Shown here piece after piece: positions 34,020-47,118 of a stretch of DNA of 64,000 nt (the first letter of the stretch is position 1; every line of letters starts with the position of its first letter). This DNA is from Apoderus coryli (taxonomy: Eukaryota > Arthropoda > Insecta > Coleoptera > Attelabidae). The position numbers and the translations under genes were made by a program. Below the pieces are notes generated by a model. It was not told where the DNA came from, ran no database searches, and saw only the letters and a list, made by a program, of their open reading frames with translations. The stretch is taken from assembly GCA_911728435.2 (NCBI GenBank), contig OU452204.1:5208001-5272000 (forward strand). Direction: 5' to 3'.

Positions 34020-36111
34020 TACAGGGTGGTCCAACGAAAAGTTTGCACCTAGCTTTTCTCTTTTTTTTGTAGTCGAATGCGAAAATGCTCGGACACGTCG
34101 ATTTTGCTTTTGAGGGGGACACATTTTAAACATATTTTTCGATCTGCGCCTTTAACCCCCTAGCGGGGGTGAGTAACAACCCTAAAATTTTAAATGGAAA
34201 GAGGGGTCTAATGACATATCATTTGAAAGGACACAAAATTGTCTTTCTAATGATACCCTATTTGTCGAATTTTACTAAAACAGTTAATACGAAAACGACT
34301 TTAAAGACATTAAGCCGATAATTTTGGTATTAATGAGAAATACAAATAAGTTTTAATTATTACGACTGAAAACAACTACAATCATTTCTAAATTATTTAC
34401 TTTGAAGAAAAACGGGATTTCAAAAACACTATCTTATTTATCAGAACTAAATTCCTCACTAATCGTTTGCGTTTTTTGTTGAAATAAAAACTGCAGATAC
34501 GTGTAGGAAAAGAATTTACACCGTTTATTTTAGTCTTTTCATTGATTCAGTTTGGTTGCTTCTCAAGTTATTTTACTTTTACCGTACAAAATGATTTATT
34601 CCATTCTAGAACGAGTTGAAATTGTTAAACTTTATTTTCAAAATAATAGTAGTGCTAGACTTACGGCTCGCTTATTTAATGAGAGACATCCCGATAAAAA
34701 TGTGAATGATGTGTACGTTGGCAAGTTAGTTAAAAAGTTTGTAGATACCGGATCTGTCTGTAATGTAAAACACCAGCCGCAGAAACCGATCAGAAATGAA
34801 GCTGTGGAAGTCGCTGTTTTAGGGCATGTTGAAATGGATCATAGTCAAAGTACCCGTCAACTAGCTGAAGCCTCAGGTGTCTCCCGTTCGTCCATAATAC
34901 GAATTTTAAAAGCGTACAAATTTCATCCGTACAAAATCAAATTAGTACAGGAACTAAATGAGGATGATCCTGATAGAAGGCTGCAATTTTGTGAAGCAAT
35001 GAGCCAGCGTTTAATTGAAGATCCGCAATTATTATTTAACATTTGTTTTTCCGACGAATGCACATTTTATTTGAATGGAGCTGTAAATAGGCACAATTGC
35101 CGTTACTGGGATGACAGTAACCCACATTTATTCCGTGAGGTTCATACCCAGTATCCTCAAAAAATAAACGTCTGGTGTGGCATATTAGGAAATCATATTA
35201 TAGGACCACTTTTTATTCCTGGAAATTTAACTGGTGAAGTGTACCTAAACATGCTTGAAGACACAATTGATCCTTTAATAACACAAATAATAGAAGATGA
35301 CCAAAATCATACTGCTGATCGGCTTTATTTCCAGCAAGATGGAGCACCTCCGCACTATGTGGCTCCTGTAAGACAGTTCTTAGATGACCGGTTCCCTGGA
35401 CGGTGGATTGGAAGGAGGGGCCCAATTGAATGGCCTGCCAGGTCACCGGATTTATCGCCTTTAGACTTTTTTCTTTGGGGGCACTTAAAAAATAAATGTT
35501 TTGCCACGAAGCCCGAGTCCATAGAAGATCTTCGCCAACGCATTACAGAAGAGTGCAGAAACATAACACCTGATATGCTACAAAATGTTAGAAATAGATT
35601 TGAACAAAATCTGTATTATTGTATGGAATCAAATGGGTCACATTTTCAACATTTGTTAATGTAACGTTTTAATAAATCAATTTAACAGCTTGTTTACTTT
35701 TTTTTACAAAGCAATGTTAAAACTAACAAACATTGGAATGTACTAACGATTGCAGGTGTTTTCACTCGCAATAATTAAAACTTATTTGTATTTCTCATTA
35801 ATACCAAAATTATCGGCTTAATGTCTTTAAAGTCGTTTTCGTATTAACTGTTTTAGTAAAATTCGACAAATAGGGTATCATTAGAAAGACAATTTTGTGT
35901 CCTTTCAAATGATATGTCATTAGACTCCTCTTTCCATTTAAAATTTTAGGGTTGTTACTCACCCCCGCTAGGGGGTTAAAGGCGCAGATCGAAAAATATG
36001 TTTAAAATGTGTCCCCCTCAAAAACAAAATCGACGTGTCCGAGCATTTTCGCATTCGACTACAAAAAAAAGAGAAAAGCTAGGTGCAAACTTTTCGTTGG
36101 ACCACCCTGTA
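34020..36111 (+). mobile_element. Apparently intact DD41D Tc1/mariner-superfamily transposon
   Basis: Full element of 2092 bases beginning TACAGGGTGGTCCAACG and ending with its reverse complement, with TA duplicated on both sides (34018-34019 and 36112-36113). Terminal inverted repeats are about 364 bases (34020-34384 and 35748-36111) and almost identical, with only a few differences seen by eye. They flank one uninterrupted transposase gene. The very long near-identical ends indicate recent transposition. Confidence 0.9.
34591..35664 (+). CDS. DD41D transposase (DDE_3 type), intact
   Basis: Catalyses cut-and-paste transposition of the surrounding element at TA sites. The frame is open from 34552; I prefer the Met at 34591 (MIYSILERVEIVKLYFQNNS), giving 357 residues, because it matches the usual start of the family. 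An N-terminal helix-turn-helix of the DUF4817 kind comes first. A second helix-turn-helix (STRQLAEASGVSRSSIIRIL) follows, then the DDE domain. In numbering from 34552, the catalytic residues are Asp168 (CFSDECTF), Asp263 (YFQQDGAPPHY) and Asp305 (SPDLSPLDFFLWG). There are 41 residues between the last two, so the triad is DD41D, as in rosa-type elements. No stop, frameshift or missing key residue is visible. The C-terminus is SNGSHFQHLLM. Likely active or recently active; expression is not shown by the sequence. Confidence 0.9.
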   Translation: MIYSILERVEIVKLYFQNNSSARLTARLFNERHPDKNVNDVYVGKLVKKFVDTGSVCNVKHQPQKPIRNEAVEVAVLGHVEMDHSQSTRQLAEASGVSRSSIIRILKAYKFHPYKIKLVQELNEDDPDRRLQFCEAMSQRLIEDPQLLFNICFSDECTFYLNGAVNRHNCRYWDDSNPHLFREVHTQYPQKINVWCGILGNHIIGPLFIPGNLTGEVYLNMLEDTIDPLITQIIEDDQNHTADRLYFQQDGAPPHYVAPVRQFLDDRFPGRWIGRRGPIEWPARSPDLSPLDFFLWGHLKNKCFATKPESIEDLRQRITEECRNITPDMLQNVRNRFEQNLYYCMESNGSHFQHLLM

Positions 36112-36152
36112 TAACATATATTAATACTAAATTTGAGAAAACTTTATACTTT

Positions 36153-37340
36153 GCACATAATAATAATAACGTTTATTTTGTCAAAATAAAACTATTATAA
36201 CAATATTACACTAAAGCCCTCAAAACGGTTAACAACAAAATTTACTAGGTACAATAACAATGTTAAATTAATCAGCAAAATAAACATGTCTAACTCACAA
36301 AATCATTATAAAGATTGTCCGTGAGTTTAACATATCTACCAGGCCGCAGTACCAGCACATCTGGCTTCTAATACACCACAAAAAAAAAATTCACCACATA
36401 CTACACAACGAAAAAGGATAAGACTGAATGACTTGAGTATATAAAGAAAAAAAAATCCCAATATGATACACAGAATTAAAGAAAACCGATAAGAGTCTGA
36501 AACTCTTCTCGAGTCTTGCCATGCATGTATTCCTTTACAGATGCCTTAAAACTCTTCAAAGCGGGCTTGCATCTGACTTCCGGAGGTAAGAGATTGTAAA
36601 ACGGTGGGGCCAAATACATATAGTGTCTCTGACCTATTGATTTAGACGAGAAAGGAGTTCTGTATGAATCTTGTCTTGTTCGTGTATGATAGTCATGCTG
36701 AATTGGCTCCAGCAAATGTTTGGTTCTCTGTTGGTGAAGGACAGCGGAAAGGAAAAAAGCTTCCTAATATCAAACAGTCCTGCTTCACAAAAAAGTTGAC
36801 TTGTTGGGTATAGTCGGCTTTTATTAAGTATAATTTTTAAAATATATTTTTGTGCAGTTTCCAATTTTTTTATATGGACAACCACTGCACTCCCCCATGC
36901 CAAAATTCCATAATTTATTCTGCATTCTAGAAGAGCGTAGTATAATGTTTTTAAATATTGTACTGTTAGTACAGCTTTGGAGCGTTTAAATCTATGGAAT
37001 AGGGATCTTATAGTTTGAGTAACTTTGTCTATATGAGTGTCCAGGCGAAGATGGGGATCAAAGAAAAGGCCAAGGTACTTGACTGAGCTGACCAGGTGCA
37101 AAACCAGTTCATTGTGAGGTGTCCGGACACAAATTCTATCGAAGTCAGGTAAACCCAGCCTATTGCATGAGAAGGGCAGATAGTGTGTTTTTTCAAAATT
37201 GATTGTGAGTAATCTAGAATTAAACCAATCCTTCAACAGAACCAAATCCTGCTCAACCTCATCCTTCAAAGCACACCAAGAGGCGTTTTCGTAATATATA
37301 GCAGTATCATCCTTACTTACAATCTTAATAATTTTCAGAT
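36153..37340 (-). pseudogene. 5'-truncated LINE, reverse transcriptase C-terminal half
   Basis: The minus strand reads KDDTAIYYENASWCALKDEV (the DD of the catalytic box, first position altered to K), LLKDWFNSRLLTINFEKTHY, VSSVKYLGLFFDPHLRL, a LEC-INYGILAWG block and KKLETAQKYILKIILNKS. A frameshift near 36710 moves to LEPIQHDYHTRTRQ, YLAPPFYNLLPPEV and a stop at 36476. A short ATT-type tail (AATAATAATAACG at about 36159) marks the 3' end of the insertion on the plus strand. This lineage differs from the LINEs at 25.1 and 60.9 kb. Dead. Confidence 0.75.
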
Positions 37341-37597
37341 TTGTCAATTTTAACATAGTTATACACACACATCTCTACCATGATACTTTTCGAACACACA
37401 AAACGACATGTAAATAAAATAAAAAAAGAGCACATTTAAAATATTAGTCGATGTATTATGATAAAAACTAACAAGATACATTTTATACGATTTTTTCGAG
37501 CTACTTGTTAAAATGAGCAAAGTTTGTTTTCCCATACTATATTCATATTATGTTATATTTTTAAGATGTGTCTGAAGACGGGCGCTAGCTGGCGCTT

Positions 37598-40500
37598 GAC
37601 ATGACTCACATAATAAATATGTGCGAAAAAAAGGCTTTATTATTTTAAAGATACCTCACAGTGACCTACTTATAACGCTAATGTAGATCAGCGTTGCGTG
37701 CATAATTAGAATAATATTTGCAATAAGACCTAAAAGACAGTAATACTGAAAAAAAAACAAGGTTAAATCATTAATTATATTAATTACTCTTTATTATTCA
37801 GTTACATATTTACTGTAAGTTTTCGTATTAAAAATTAAGCGGTAACAACATTTAACACCATCAAAATACAATAGTAAATTGTGCACAATAAATTTATATT
37901 GTATAATATAGGTGTATAAAATAGACGGCAACGTCGTTGGAAGTGACAATGTTTCTCTATGAATAGTGGTAAAAATATATATGGAAGTGACTACGTACCC
38001 CCTGTCCATACTAAGGTATATATATATATAAGAAAAAAAAACTATGGAAATCTTTACCCCTCTTTTGAAATTGGTTATATAGAAGTTCCCCTCATCCCAA
38101 AATGGTTTTTAAAATGTCTAAATTCCTATTCCTTTTGGTGGAAGTTAGGTCGCCCTGCTACGGTACGGAAGTCACAGCTTATTACCTATCGATATATATA
38201 TATAAGCTAAGGGAAAATATTCACTTAAAGTTATATATATATATATATATATATGGGATATAGAAACTTTGCGCCACGTTCTAGGCCGCATTTTTTGACC
38301 AATCGAAACAAAATTTGGTTGAAAAATCGGCTAGGTCATGGAATCGCGTGAGTTCGTTGGCGATTGAAATCGGAGAGCTAATTTCAGAATGGCGGCCTGT
38401 CAAAGTTTTAAAAAAATCATAGTTTTTTCATTGTTAATAGAAAATACCGATGTTACATATCAAATGATAGAGCACTTAATTCTCTACAATGTTTATTTGG
38501 AGAGTTTTTTCATCGCTGGCATATTTAAGTAAATGTAAGTCAATATAAAGTAACAAAAAATAAAAAAAAATATCATCACCCGCTATACCTGTAATTATTT
38601 TGACAAATAAACACCTGTGAAATAACAATTAGACCGTACTTACGTATGTATTATAGTATAATGGGTATTTCAGTTAAAATAACTGTCACTTTGTTATATT
38701 TGGAGACTGTCAGAATATTCCATTATTTGTTTATTAATAGTGGGTGTCAGTGGTAGACTAAGTATAAATAAAAAATACATAAATCAAAAATCTACTTTTC
38801 CGACTGGCTGCCATCGGGATTTTTTTGAGTAGAAATTATCACTAACTATAACTAAATCATTTGGTGGCTTCGTAGTCTTTTTCTTCTGTGAGGCAAACCT
38901 TCATCTTTCGGAAATAACTCATCTGATGATACAGCAAACAACGCATCTTTATATAAATATATCGCTACCTACATTATTTTAAGTCAAATTCTATTTACGA
39001 TAACGTAGAATAATCTAATACTAACATAATCATAAATAAAATAAACTGTTGCTCTCGAGGCACGAATAGCTCTCCATATTTAAATGTAAAGTAATAATTT
39101 TATGACCTTTTTGTCATTTATCTAAAATTTATATATATATATATTTTTTTTTAGACATCAGCTATTTTTTTGCAGTATCGGGCTTTGTTCCTTTTTCGTC
39201 TCTTTGGAGGCACTATTTATACGTACATATTTTATATTTCAGATCTTCTACGCCAAGTTGATTTTTTTTATTATAAAAACACACACAGACAGAGTTCCAT
39301 CTGGAAATGGTCTTAATCGTTTCAAGGAACTTTAAAAGAGTTATATCCGTCCTTATCTCAATTTTTTTTTAGTGGCTTTACAATACTTTCCCTGTGCGGG
39401 AACGTAAAAAAGCAGTTGCACTTACATTTTCTTTCCAGTTCGGACTTGGCTGATTCTTTTTCTAAACTAATTGGGAGTAAATAAATGAAAATATAAGACT
39501 ACACTTCAATAATTAAAGGCGATTGCCCCCATTAAAACCTTCGAGTACCATATGGTCCAACAAAAATAGAGCTTTGTTTGATTTGCCTGTTGCAGAAACC
39601 TTTTTAACTTTTTCTTAAGTAAATACTCATACATATTTTCTCAACAAAACCACTTGTGGATGTACGTGCAATCAAACTACAACTACATTTTCACTGCACT
39701 GTTCAAATGGATTATTTTTTGAAAAACATATTTCATATATCAACGGTAACTGAGTCTGCTCAAGTTGGATTCATTTAAAAAAATATTAAAAATAAAGAGT
39801 TTAATTAAATGAATTTTAGAATTTATGGGTGTTCAATTTAAAGTATTTTATTTTTTAATTTCGTTCATTTTGTTAATGTTAATTTATTTGTTAAATTAGA
39901 TATTTACTGTATCGGTTTAAATGGTTTTGGTATGCAAATATCTTATTTTAAAGATTCTACATGATCTAAATAGTGAAATAATACACAATATAAAATAATA
40001 TTGATAAGACAAATAAGAAAAATGTATTTGAGAAACTAAGTTGAACACAACGTGCAATAAATTTTGCCAATTTGAATTAACATTCAACTCAATTTCGTTT
40101 TATCCGACTATTTCAATCTACTCATTTATTCCGTCACAATATTAATTTGATCTAAAATTAATTAAAATAATACTGGAAATCTTTGATATATTTTTTTTCT
40201 TGTTGTATATAAGAAATCTACATGCTGAAACGAAATGTATATGTATCACATATATTCGTTGTTTTAGGTTTCACTTTTTTCTGGGTTGTAAAAAAAAAGT
40301 AGTTTGCATCTTACTTAAGTAAGCAGAAAAAAATATGTACCAACGTAATTATTTTTATGTCGCTATATTTTTCTTTCATTTTTAAAAATAAATTTCCAGA
40401 GAAGTTGCTAACTGGAAGCTCGTAGCTTTATATGGGTGTGCATGTACATATATCGTTTGAAAATTAAAAGTTTCCGCACAATTTACTATTTTGCAAACTT

Positions 40501-41080
40501 TTCCGTAACTTATCACGACCTGTGTTAACAGATTAAATGCTATAAAATTGTGCTTTCCTGAACAAAGTGAAATTTAATAGTTTCTAGTTTATTTTTGCAA
40601 TAGTTTGTATAATAATATATATTTATATTATGTGTGAAGCTGCTAAAATGATATATATGCTTACTTTCAAGGCAACCAATTCTTATTTGGCAAAAGATCT
40701 AGTACTCTTAGATGCTAAAGTATATTTTAAAACTTTTTTAATGCATAAATAACCTAAATCCATATTCACTCACTTATTGTACGGGGTTTGACAAATAAAT
40801 ACCTGAAATTTTCCCGTTCATAGTGGTTCCCATTATATAAATTCAACATTTTGAGAATATAACTAAATTATAACAAATAAGTTTGATCAGGAAAAAAAGT
40901 CGGTTGTGCCGCCCTAAACTTTCCCGACATGATATAATATAATAAAAAATATATGACCTGCGTAACGAAACAGAATTTTAATAATAATTATTATTATAAT
41001 TGTATGATTTTCAGTATTTCCTATGAACTAACTAACAAACTAACTAATTTATTCAAAAATTAAAAAAAAAAATATAAACA
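37598..41080. other. Mostly non-coding, repeats and AT microsatellites
   Basis: A second GTCACTTCC cluster (about 37938-38175) and TA runs (38018-38031, 38194-38206, 38231-38255) lie here. So does repeat module copy 2 (39335-39405, with copy 3 near 40945-40980). At 38852-38957 the minus strand has 34 open codons reading DALFAVSSDELFPKDEGLPH and RRKRLRSHQM, of unknown origin. The segment 38270-38560 resembles a transposon end. No gene. Confidence 0.35.
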
Positions 41081-41173
41081 CACATACGTTTATTTAACGT
41101 TTATCATTACAAAACACCTTTCCAAAAAAAGATACATTAAATACGTACATTTTACTTTTATATGTCGCGCTTT

Positions 41174-41502
41174 TTCACGTTACAGAACACTAATAACGAA
41201 ACGTTAGGTAAATGCTATATAAAAAGTGTATTGAACGTATTTATGTATATATATTCAACGGTGAAATCAAACGTTATTTAAACGGTTCTAAAATACGTTA
41301 ATAATACGATTACAGAAACGTTAATTCTTAGCTTTTAAAAAACGACAAATGCATGTATTACATATACATGCATTTATCGTTTTTTAAAAGCTAATAATTA
41401 ACGTTTCTGTAATCGTATTAATTACGCATTTTAGGAATGTTTCAATAACGTTTGATTTCACGTTATTTAATGTGGCTTTTATATATTTTTGTAACGTGAA
41501 AT
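41174..41502. repeat. Hairpin inverted repeat rich in AACGTT
   Basis: A near palindrome centred at about 41362: GCTTTTAAAAAACGA...TCGTTTTTTAAAAGC around GCATGTATTACATATACATGC. Outer arms pair AACGTTAAT with ATTAACGTT and TTCACGTTAC with GTAACGTGAA. The left arm is longer by about 45 bases. Probably a hairpin MITE. Confidence 0.65.
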
Positions 41503-42704
41503 ATACGTTGATAAAATGTATGGAATAAATCAATAAAACTACCAGATTTCCATTGTTGGGTTGGTACAAAAGTTTGATGAAAAAATAATTCCCTTTTTGT
41601 TAAATAGTTAAACCAAAAAATATAAACATTTGGGTGTTTTTGGTGTTTTTTAATGTTGAATATTGTGGTCAAATATACCTTACAAAATTATACGATACAA
41701 TAATGCACGTTTCGGCGAACGCTTTCTGTCGCCGAAACTTACGTTGTATCGAATAATTTTGTAATTTCTTTTTGACAATATTTTATATAAAATATTGAAT
41801 AACACAAAAAACAAACGGATTTTTGATTTGTTTTTAATATATTTACAACCAACAATCCAACTTTTTGATTTAACGATTTAGGATATTGGAGACATACTTT
41901 TAGCATCGAACCTTGTCCGTTATTTTATTAGGATAAAAACACTTTACATTTTTTGTTGTATATAATTATAACAAAATGTTCTAGAATCATCACTAGTGTA
42001 AAATGTAAGATAACAAATTGTCTATAAATATGTAATTTATTCTAAACATAGGAACATTTTTTTTAATAACAAATAGAAAGTTAAATTAAGGAACAAATAA
42101 TTCTTTCACATATTAAGAAGAATAAAATATAGAATTATGCTTAAATTTTGACTGCTTCTTAACCGCTTACGATAGGGAATTTTAATTAATTTAAAAAATC
42201 AATAAATCATAAATCTAATACATAAATAATGCTTGCAAATCATTTTTCTGGTGCATGGGAAAGTTCAATTTGGCTGCTTCTGAAATGAAAAATGTATACA
42301 TAGGCAAAGATTAATCTACACAATAGATAGTCAGCGTATATGGGAAATAAAACAAAAATTGAAACTGTCTCGACACGAGCTACATCTATTAGAAAAACAT
42401 GCAACCATGGAAATTATGGAAATTGTAGATGGCGTTATATGTATTGTGTTGAAATAAAATAATCATATGGGCAATGTTAGACAAGGACGAGTATACTTTC
42501 CCCTACGAGGCGAGGTGGGAGTTTGTTTTTATATTATAGATATCATATATGTACTACTGTGCAGCAGTGTTTTTTGTTTAAAATTATATGGTATACGTAT
42601 ACCTATCTACGTAAAGATTAATGTGTATGGACGAAAATAAAAGAAATTACTATAATAGTATAAATATACAGGGCTGGTTTATTAAATGTTTTAGACAATA
42701 ATTT

Positions 42705-42738
42705 TAAATGACTAAAATAATATTATTTTAGTCATTTA
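42705..42738. repeat. Perfect 34-base palindrome
   Basis: TAAATGACTAAAATAAT followed directly by its reverse complement. TACAGGGCTGG near 42667 could be the left end of a small Tc1/mariner-type MITE that contains it; no right end was seen. Confidence 0.5.
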
Positions 42739-43760
42739 ATTTTAAATTTCGGATATAAGGATGCATCAAAAAGTTATATTTAAATTAACGAAATTTGGCG
42801 TTATAGATAGGACTTCCGGTTATTACCTGATTCAGTTTCAAGGATCAAACTCATACAGCAGATTCAACTTGTCGTTAACATTATGAAAAAATAAATCTCA
42901 GAGGCGGGTAAATTAAAGGGGCATACAGGCGTGAAATGCTACCCTAACTTTTTTATGCACATTTTTTGCGTGTGTTTCAATTCGGAGATGTAAAATCTAA
43001 CAAATTATATACGTAATAAATGTATCCTTCTGTGATATTGATAGAAAGTCATCGTTATTGCGTAATATCGATTTTAAGAAATGTTAATATTAAAAAGGCT
43101 GTGCTTTTTACAAGTTGCTGAAGTAAATAAGGTTTGAAATTTCCAGCATGACAATAATTATTTAAAAAAATACGGTTTCGAAATGCAGGATGTAAAAAAT
43201 TAGAATTTTTAATCTGTTTTTAATGAAAATTTAAATCTATTGAGAAATATGGTTCAGGGTTTTTGTGAAATGTATTTTACTCCAAAGATTCTACTCATCG
43301 ATTATAACCGAATTAATTTACTCAAAAATATCTATACTAGTAAAATAACACAATTATCACAATTAGGTTCAAATTCTGCAACGCCGAATTGAAAAAAAAC
43401 TTACAGTCTCCCTAATATTGGTTTTTGTGCAATGATCATAAAACTTTAAAAAACTAACGATTTATGTAGATTGTATTGTTAACACGTTTCGTAAAAAGCT
43501 TTAAAAACCCACCAACAGGGTGTTAAAAGTATCACGACAATAACTTTTTTCATGTTTTAACAAGTACAATCGTCTGCTTCAGATTGATCCTTAAAAACTG
43601 AATAACAGTTTCTCTATATAAAAAAATAAAACTCGTAAATATCATCCCCAAACATTTAATTTGAATACAATTACATAATACCATATTTGAAAGTAAATAA
43701 AAAAAAACAGCATTACCTAGTTTGACAGATTTGCAAATTGCAAATCAAAGTATCTATGTA

Positions 43761-44122
43761 TACAGGGTGTTGCATAAGTACTTGTACAAACTTTAAAGGG
43801 TGATTCTTTGACTAATTTTAAGATACAAATTTCATATGTACATGGGTCCGCTACGGCTTGGTTTTCGAGATACAGGTAGTTCAAAAAGAATATTATATTT
43901 AGGATTATATGCTTGTTCAATAGCATCGCAATTTGGTGCAATTCGGGATACAGGTGTATTGATGACACCAGAGCTGTCAAAAGAACTAATAAAAAATACG
44001 AAAAATAACAAAATACAAATATCATTCAAAAGACAACAATGCACATAATAGTCGGTACCAAGCCAATTAGGTAGTAGGTAAATATAGATTTATTTTGTTT
44101 CGGGCTTGGGCTTGGCACCGAC
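43761..44122. repeat. Tc1/mariner-type MITE fragment and short inverted pair
   Basis: TACAGGGTGTTGCATAAG at 43761 is a typical element end. A matching right end is absent. GTCGGTACCAAGCC (44051-44064) and GGCTTGGCACCGAC (44109-44122) form an inverted pair with one mismatch. No protein. Confidence 0.4.
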
Positions 44123-47118
44123 TTATTGTAATCAAAACTACCCACCAAACGGATACATTTAATTTTACGCAGATGCTCAAAATGTTAACTTTCTTTCATT
44201 AATAGAAACCTGTGAAGTGAGCTTACCTCTTACGCCCACGTATTAAGTACTAAGTTTCAGTTATCAGTTATAATTTTTTATTTTCCAAGAAAGCGAAACG
44301 AGATATTTAAAACGGCATTGCGCCGCCCTCATGTATACCTCCGGGGGCGGCATCGAAAATCGCTACACGTCACAAACTTGTAAATGCTTAGAACTACCCC
44401 TATATCAAATTTCTATCTTTTTTGTTTCATACCCAAAGCCCTATTCCTACCGAACTTATTATTTACCCGAAGAAACATTAAAAAGAAGTAAAATTTAAGT
44501 ACCTAAACCGATAAAGTGGAACTTATACCTCATGAAGAGACAGACTATTATAATAGGTATACCTAATATAATATAGGTAGCACTGATAATTTTTTTATTA
44601 TAGGTATTATAAGATCTACAACAATCTTGTTACATCTTTGCCACATTGTCTACGTGAAATATTTAGTCAAAAGTATGTTTCTATCTAAAAGCTTTTCATT
44701 TAACGATTGTTCGCCACTGATCATGGGACTGGTCTAGTCTTGAAACATGTATGACATGGATTAAATATTATTATATTAAATTTAATTCATAGAGATTAGG
44801 CTTTTATTTCAATACTGTACTTGTAATAAATCACCCTGTGTGTTTCTTTTACCGACGAATTGGCAACAGCACGACACACACCACATTCGCTTGTTTTTTT
44901 TTCTACCCTCCCTGCGTAGATTAATACAGAATTTCATCAATTTCTCTCTCTGACAATACAGCATTGCCGGTGCATATCTGTTGCAAATGATCTAAATAAT
45001 TGTTATACGTTGCGTTTTGTTTTTGATATTAATAAACTACAAAACGGTTTCTGGCTGTGACAATACTGCTCTATGCTTTACACGCTAGTCTACGCCACGT
45101 AGTGGCAGGCATACTTAGAGATGTTCTGATTTTAATGCATTGGGCTGACTATCTATTGTGTAGATTAATCTTTGACATAGGTATTAGCATAATATAATTG
45201 TAAATATTTAGAATGTAATGTTATTTTTGCTAGAAGCGTATAAATACTCTATACATTTTTAGGCAAAAGTAAAAGATATTTACTTTTAATCTAAAATTAT
45301 ATTTTCTGAGTGCAATAAACCAAACACCCAGTAATTTCATTGCATTAATTTGTCAATTTTAAATTTTTTTCATGTGAATTTTTTCAAATTTTATAATCTA
45401 ATTTTTATTAGTGTTCTAAAAGCAAAATATCGAGTGGTGTGGCTGGCTGATGAGCCATTAAAAATTTCATAATTCTTCTAGAAACTCAATACCGAACATC
45501 ACTTAATTTTTAATAATATTAAACTACTGAAATATTTTTTAACTAATTGTAACACTTGATTTTTATTATATTCGCACAATTTACAAACATAATTATTATT
45601 CTTTGCTGCCTCTATAATTCTTCTAGAAAGTCCCTCAATACCGAATCTCACTTAATTTTTAATAATATTACACTTCTTAAATCTTTTTGAACTGATTGTA
45701 GCACTTTCTTTTTATTATATTAGCACTATCAACAATGATACATAACTATTATTCTTTGCTACCACATTAATTATTTTGCTTGAACCCTTCCAGTGCTTTG
45801 ATAGGTATAACGTAATAAATATAAAATATAATCTAAATTCTAATTCTAATACCTACCCGCGATTTATCTAAAACCATTGTTGCCAAGTCGGGTAGCCTTT
45901 TAATTAAATTTAAATGTCATTTTAAGTCAAAGGCGTCTACTACAGAAAATATTTTTATATACATGTTCGAATCAGCCAAACATGTTTCGAAACTTTACTG
46001 TTCCTTCTTCGGTGGCATTAATAAATCTTACAAAGAATTCTTACCTAGTGTCTTAAGGTATAATATGGATTCAAACATGTATACCTACAAACACTTTGTG
46101 GAAAAACTTTTATTTAATAGCAAAAAACATGAGGTTTATATAAAATTTTTCGAAAACTTAAATTTGGTTATACCTACTACTTATTATGTAAATAGCAAAT
46201 TTCTGTAATACACCATTTAATGTGGAATGTTTCTTTTTGTAAATCATTTCAATAAAGAAGAATTGTTGAAAATACACTTATGTTATTTGACTTTAACAAA
46301 TTCAAAAAAGTGTGTGTTAAAATTAATAAATTTCTGGAAACCCCGAAAGTATACGTATCTATTATAAAAAATAATAATTAGATTATATATATATTTATAT
46401 CTCCTATAGTATGAGAAGAAATTCTCACTTTGGCATCACTGTTAAAAAACAACTGTATGATTTTAGTCACTAACAAACATTACGACCTTCACATACGTTT
46501 TCGGCCAATCATATGCTTTATAATTTAATGGTGTAACAACGGCCTGCCTTCAACGTTCAAGCAACGTTTGAAATGTGTGAAACTACACAAACAGGTGTTC
46601 ATATAGCAAAAACAAAAACATTGTTTTGTGATTGCTTGGGCCGGTTACTAGGTATTTAAGTAGGTATAATGCCACTTATTTTTAACTTCTTATTCAAGAT
46701 TGGAAAAAATATGTTGTAAATATATTTTTGCATAAAAAAAAAGAAAAACCCAACAAATCATTATAAGATTTAATTAACTTGTTAACAAATATTTCGCATT
46801 ACTCTTGTAAACTTAGAGTACCGATAGGTATAGCTAGTTGTAGTAGGAAGTTTTTGATAAACACTTTTTGTTCAATTTGTTATGTACACTATGTCCGAGA
46901 TAAGAATGGGATAGCATTGGAAACTAGGAAACGTTAGGACTTACAAGGTCGTTTAAATTAGTGGAAAGTTATACAATTTAAACACCTTTTAAATGGTGTT
47001 TTCAAAAGTAACTAACTAAATAGGTATATTAGAGATTTACTTACATATTATAAAGTGTTTGTTTTACTGTTTCAACTGGTAGGTAAATTAAGGTTAAACC
47101 TTTATATATTCTAGATTT
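44123..47118. other. Non-coding, two copies of the GAAACATGT repeat
   Basis: Copies at about 44715-44830 (plus, CTTGAAACATGTATG) and 45965-46015 (minus, GCCAAACATGTTTCGAAAC). Also a direct duplication: AATTCTTCTAGAAA...ACTTAATTTTTAATAATATT occurs near 45470-45520 and 45616-45670, giving two units about 145 bases apart. No gene. Confidence 0.4.

Larger units (their letters stand above)
33985..37597. repeat. Older inverted repeat enclosing two insertions
   Basis: GCTAGCGCCCGTCTTTAGAC near 33990 is the reverse complement of GTCTGAAGACGGGCGCTAGC near 37571, apart from one base. The match continues on the inner side only if the DD41D element (34020-36111) is removed from the left arm: the bases after 36113 (AACATATATTAATAC...GAGAAAAC) match the right arm at 37509-37560. 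So this was one element, into which the DD41D element and probably the LINE inserted. Confidence 0.55.

Noticed and set aside
38018..38255. Telomere- or centromere-type satellite
   Set aside because: Only short TA runs are present, with no higher-order tandem unit.
43717..44048. Overlapping open frames on both strands
   Set aside because: They fall in a MITE-like segment starting TACAGGGTGTTGC. The peptides look like translated repeat ends.
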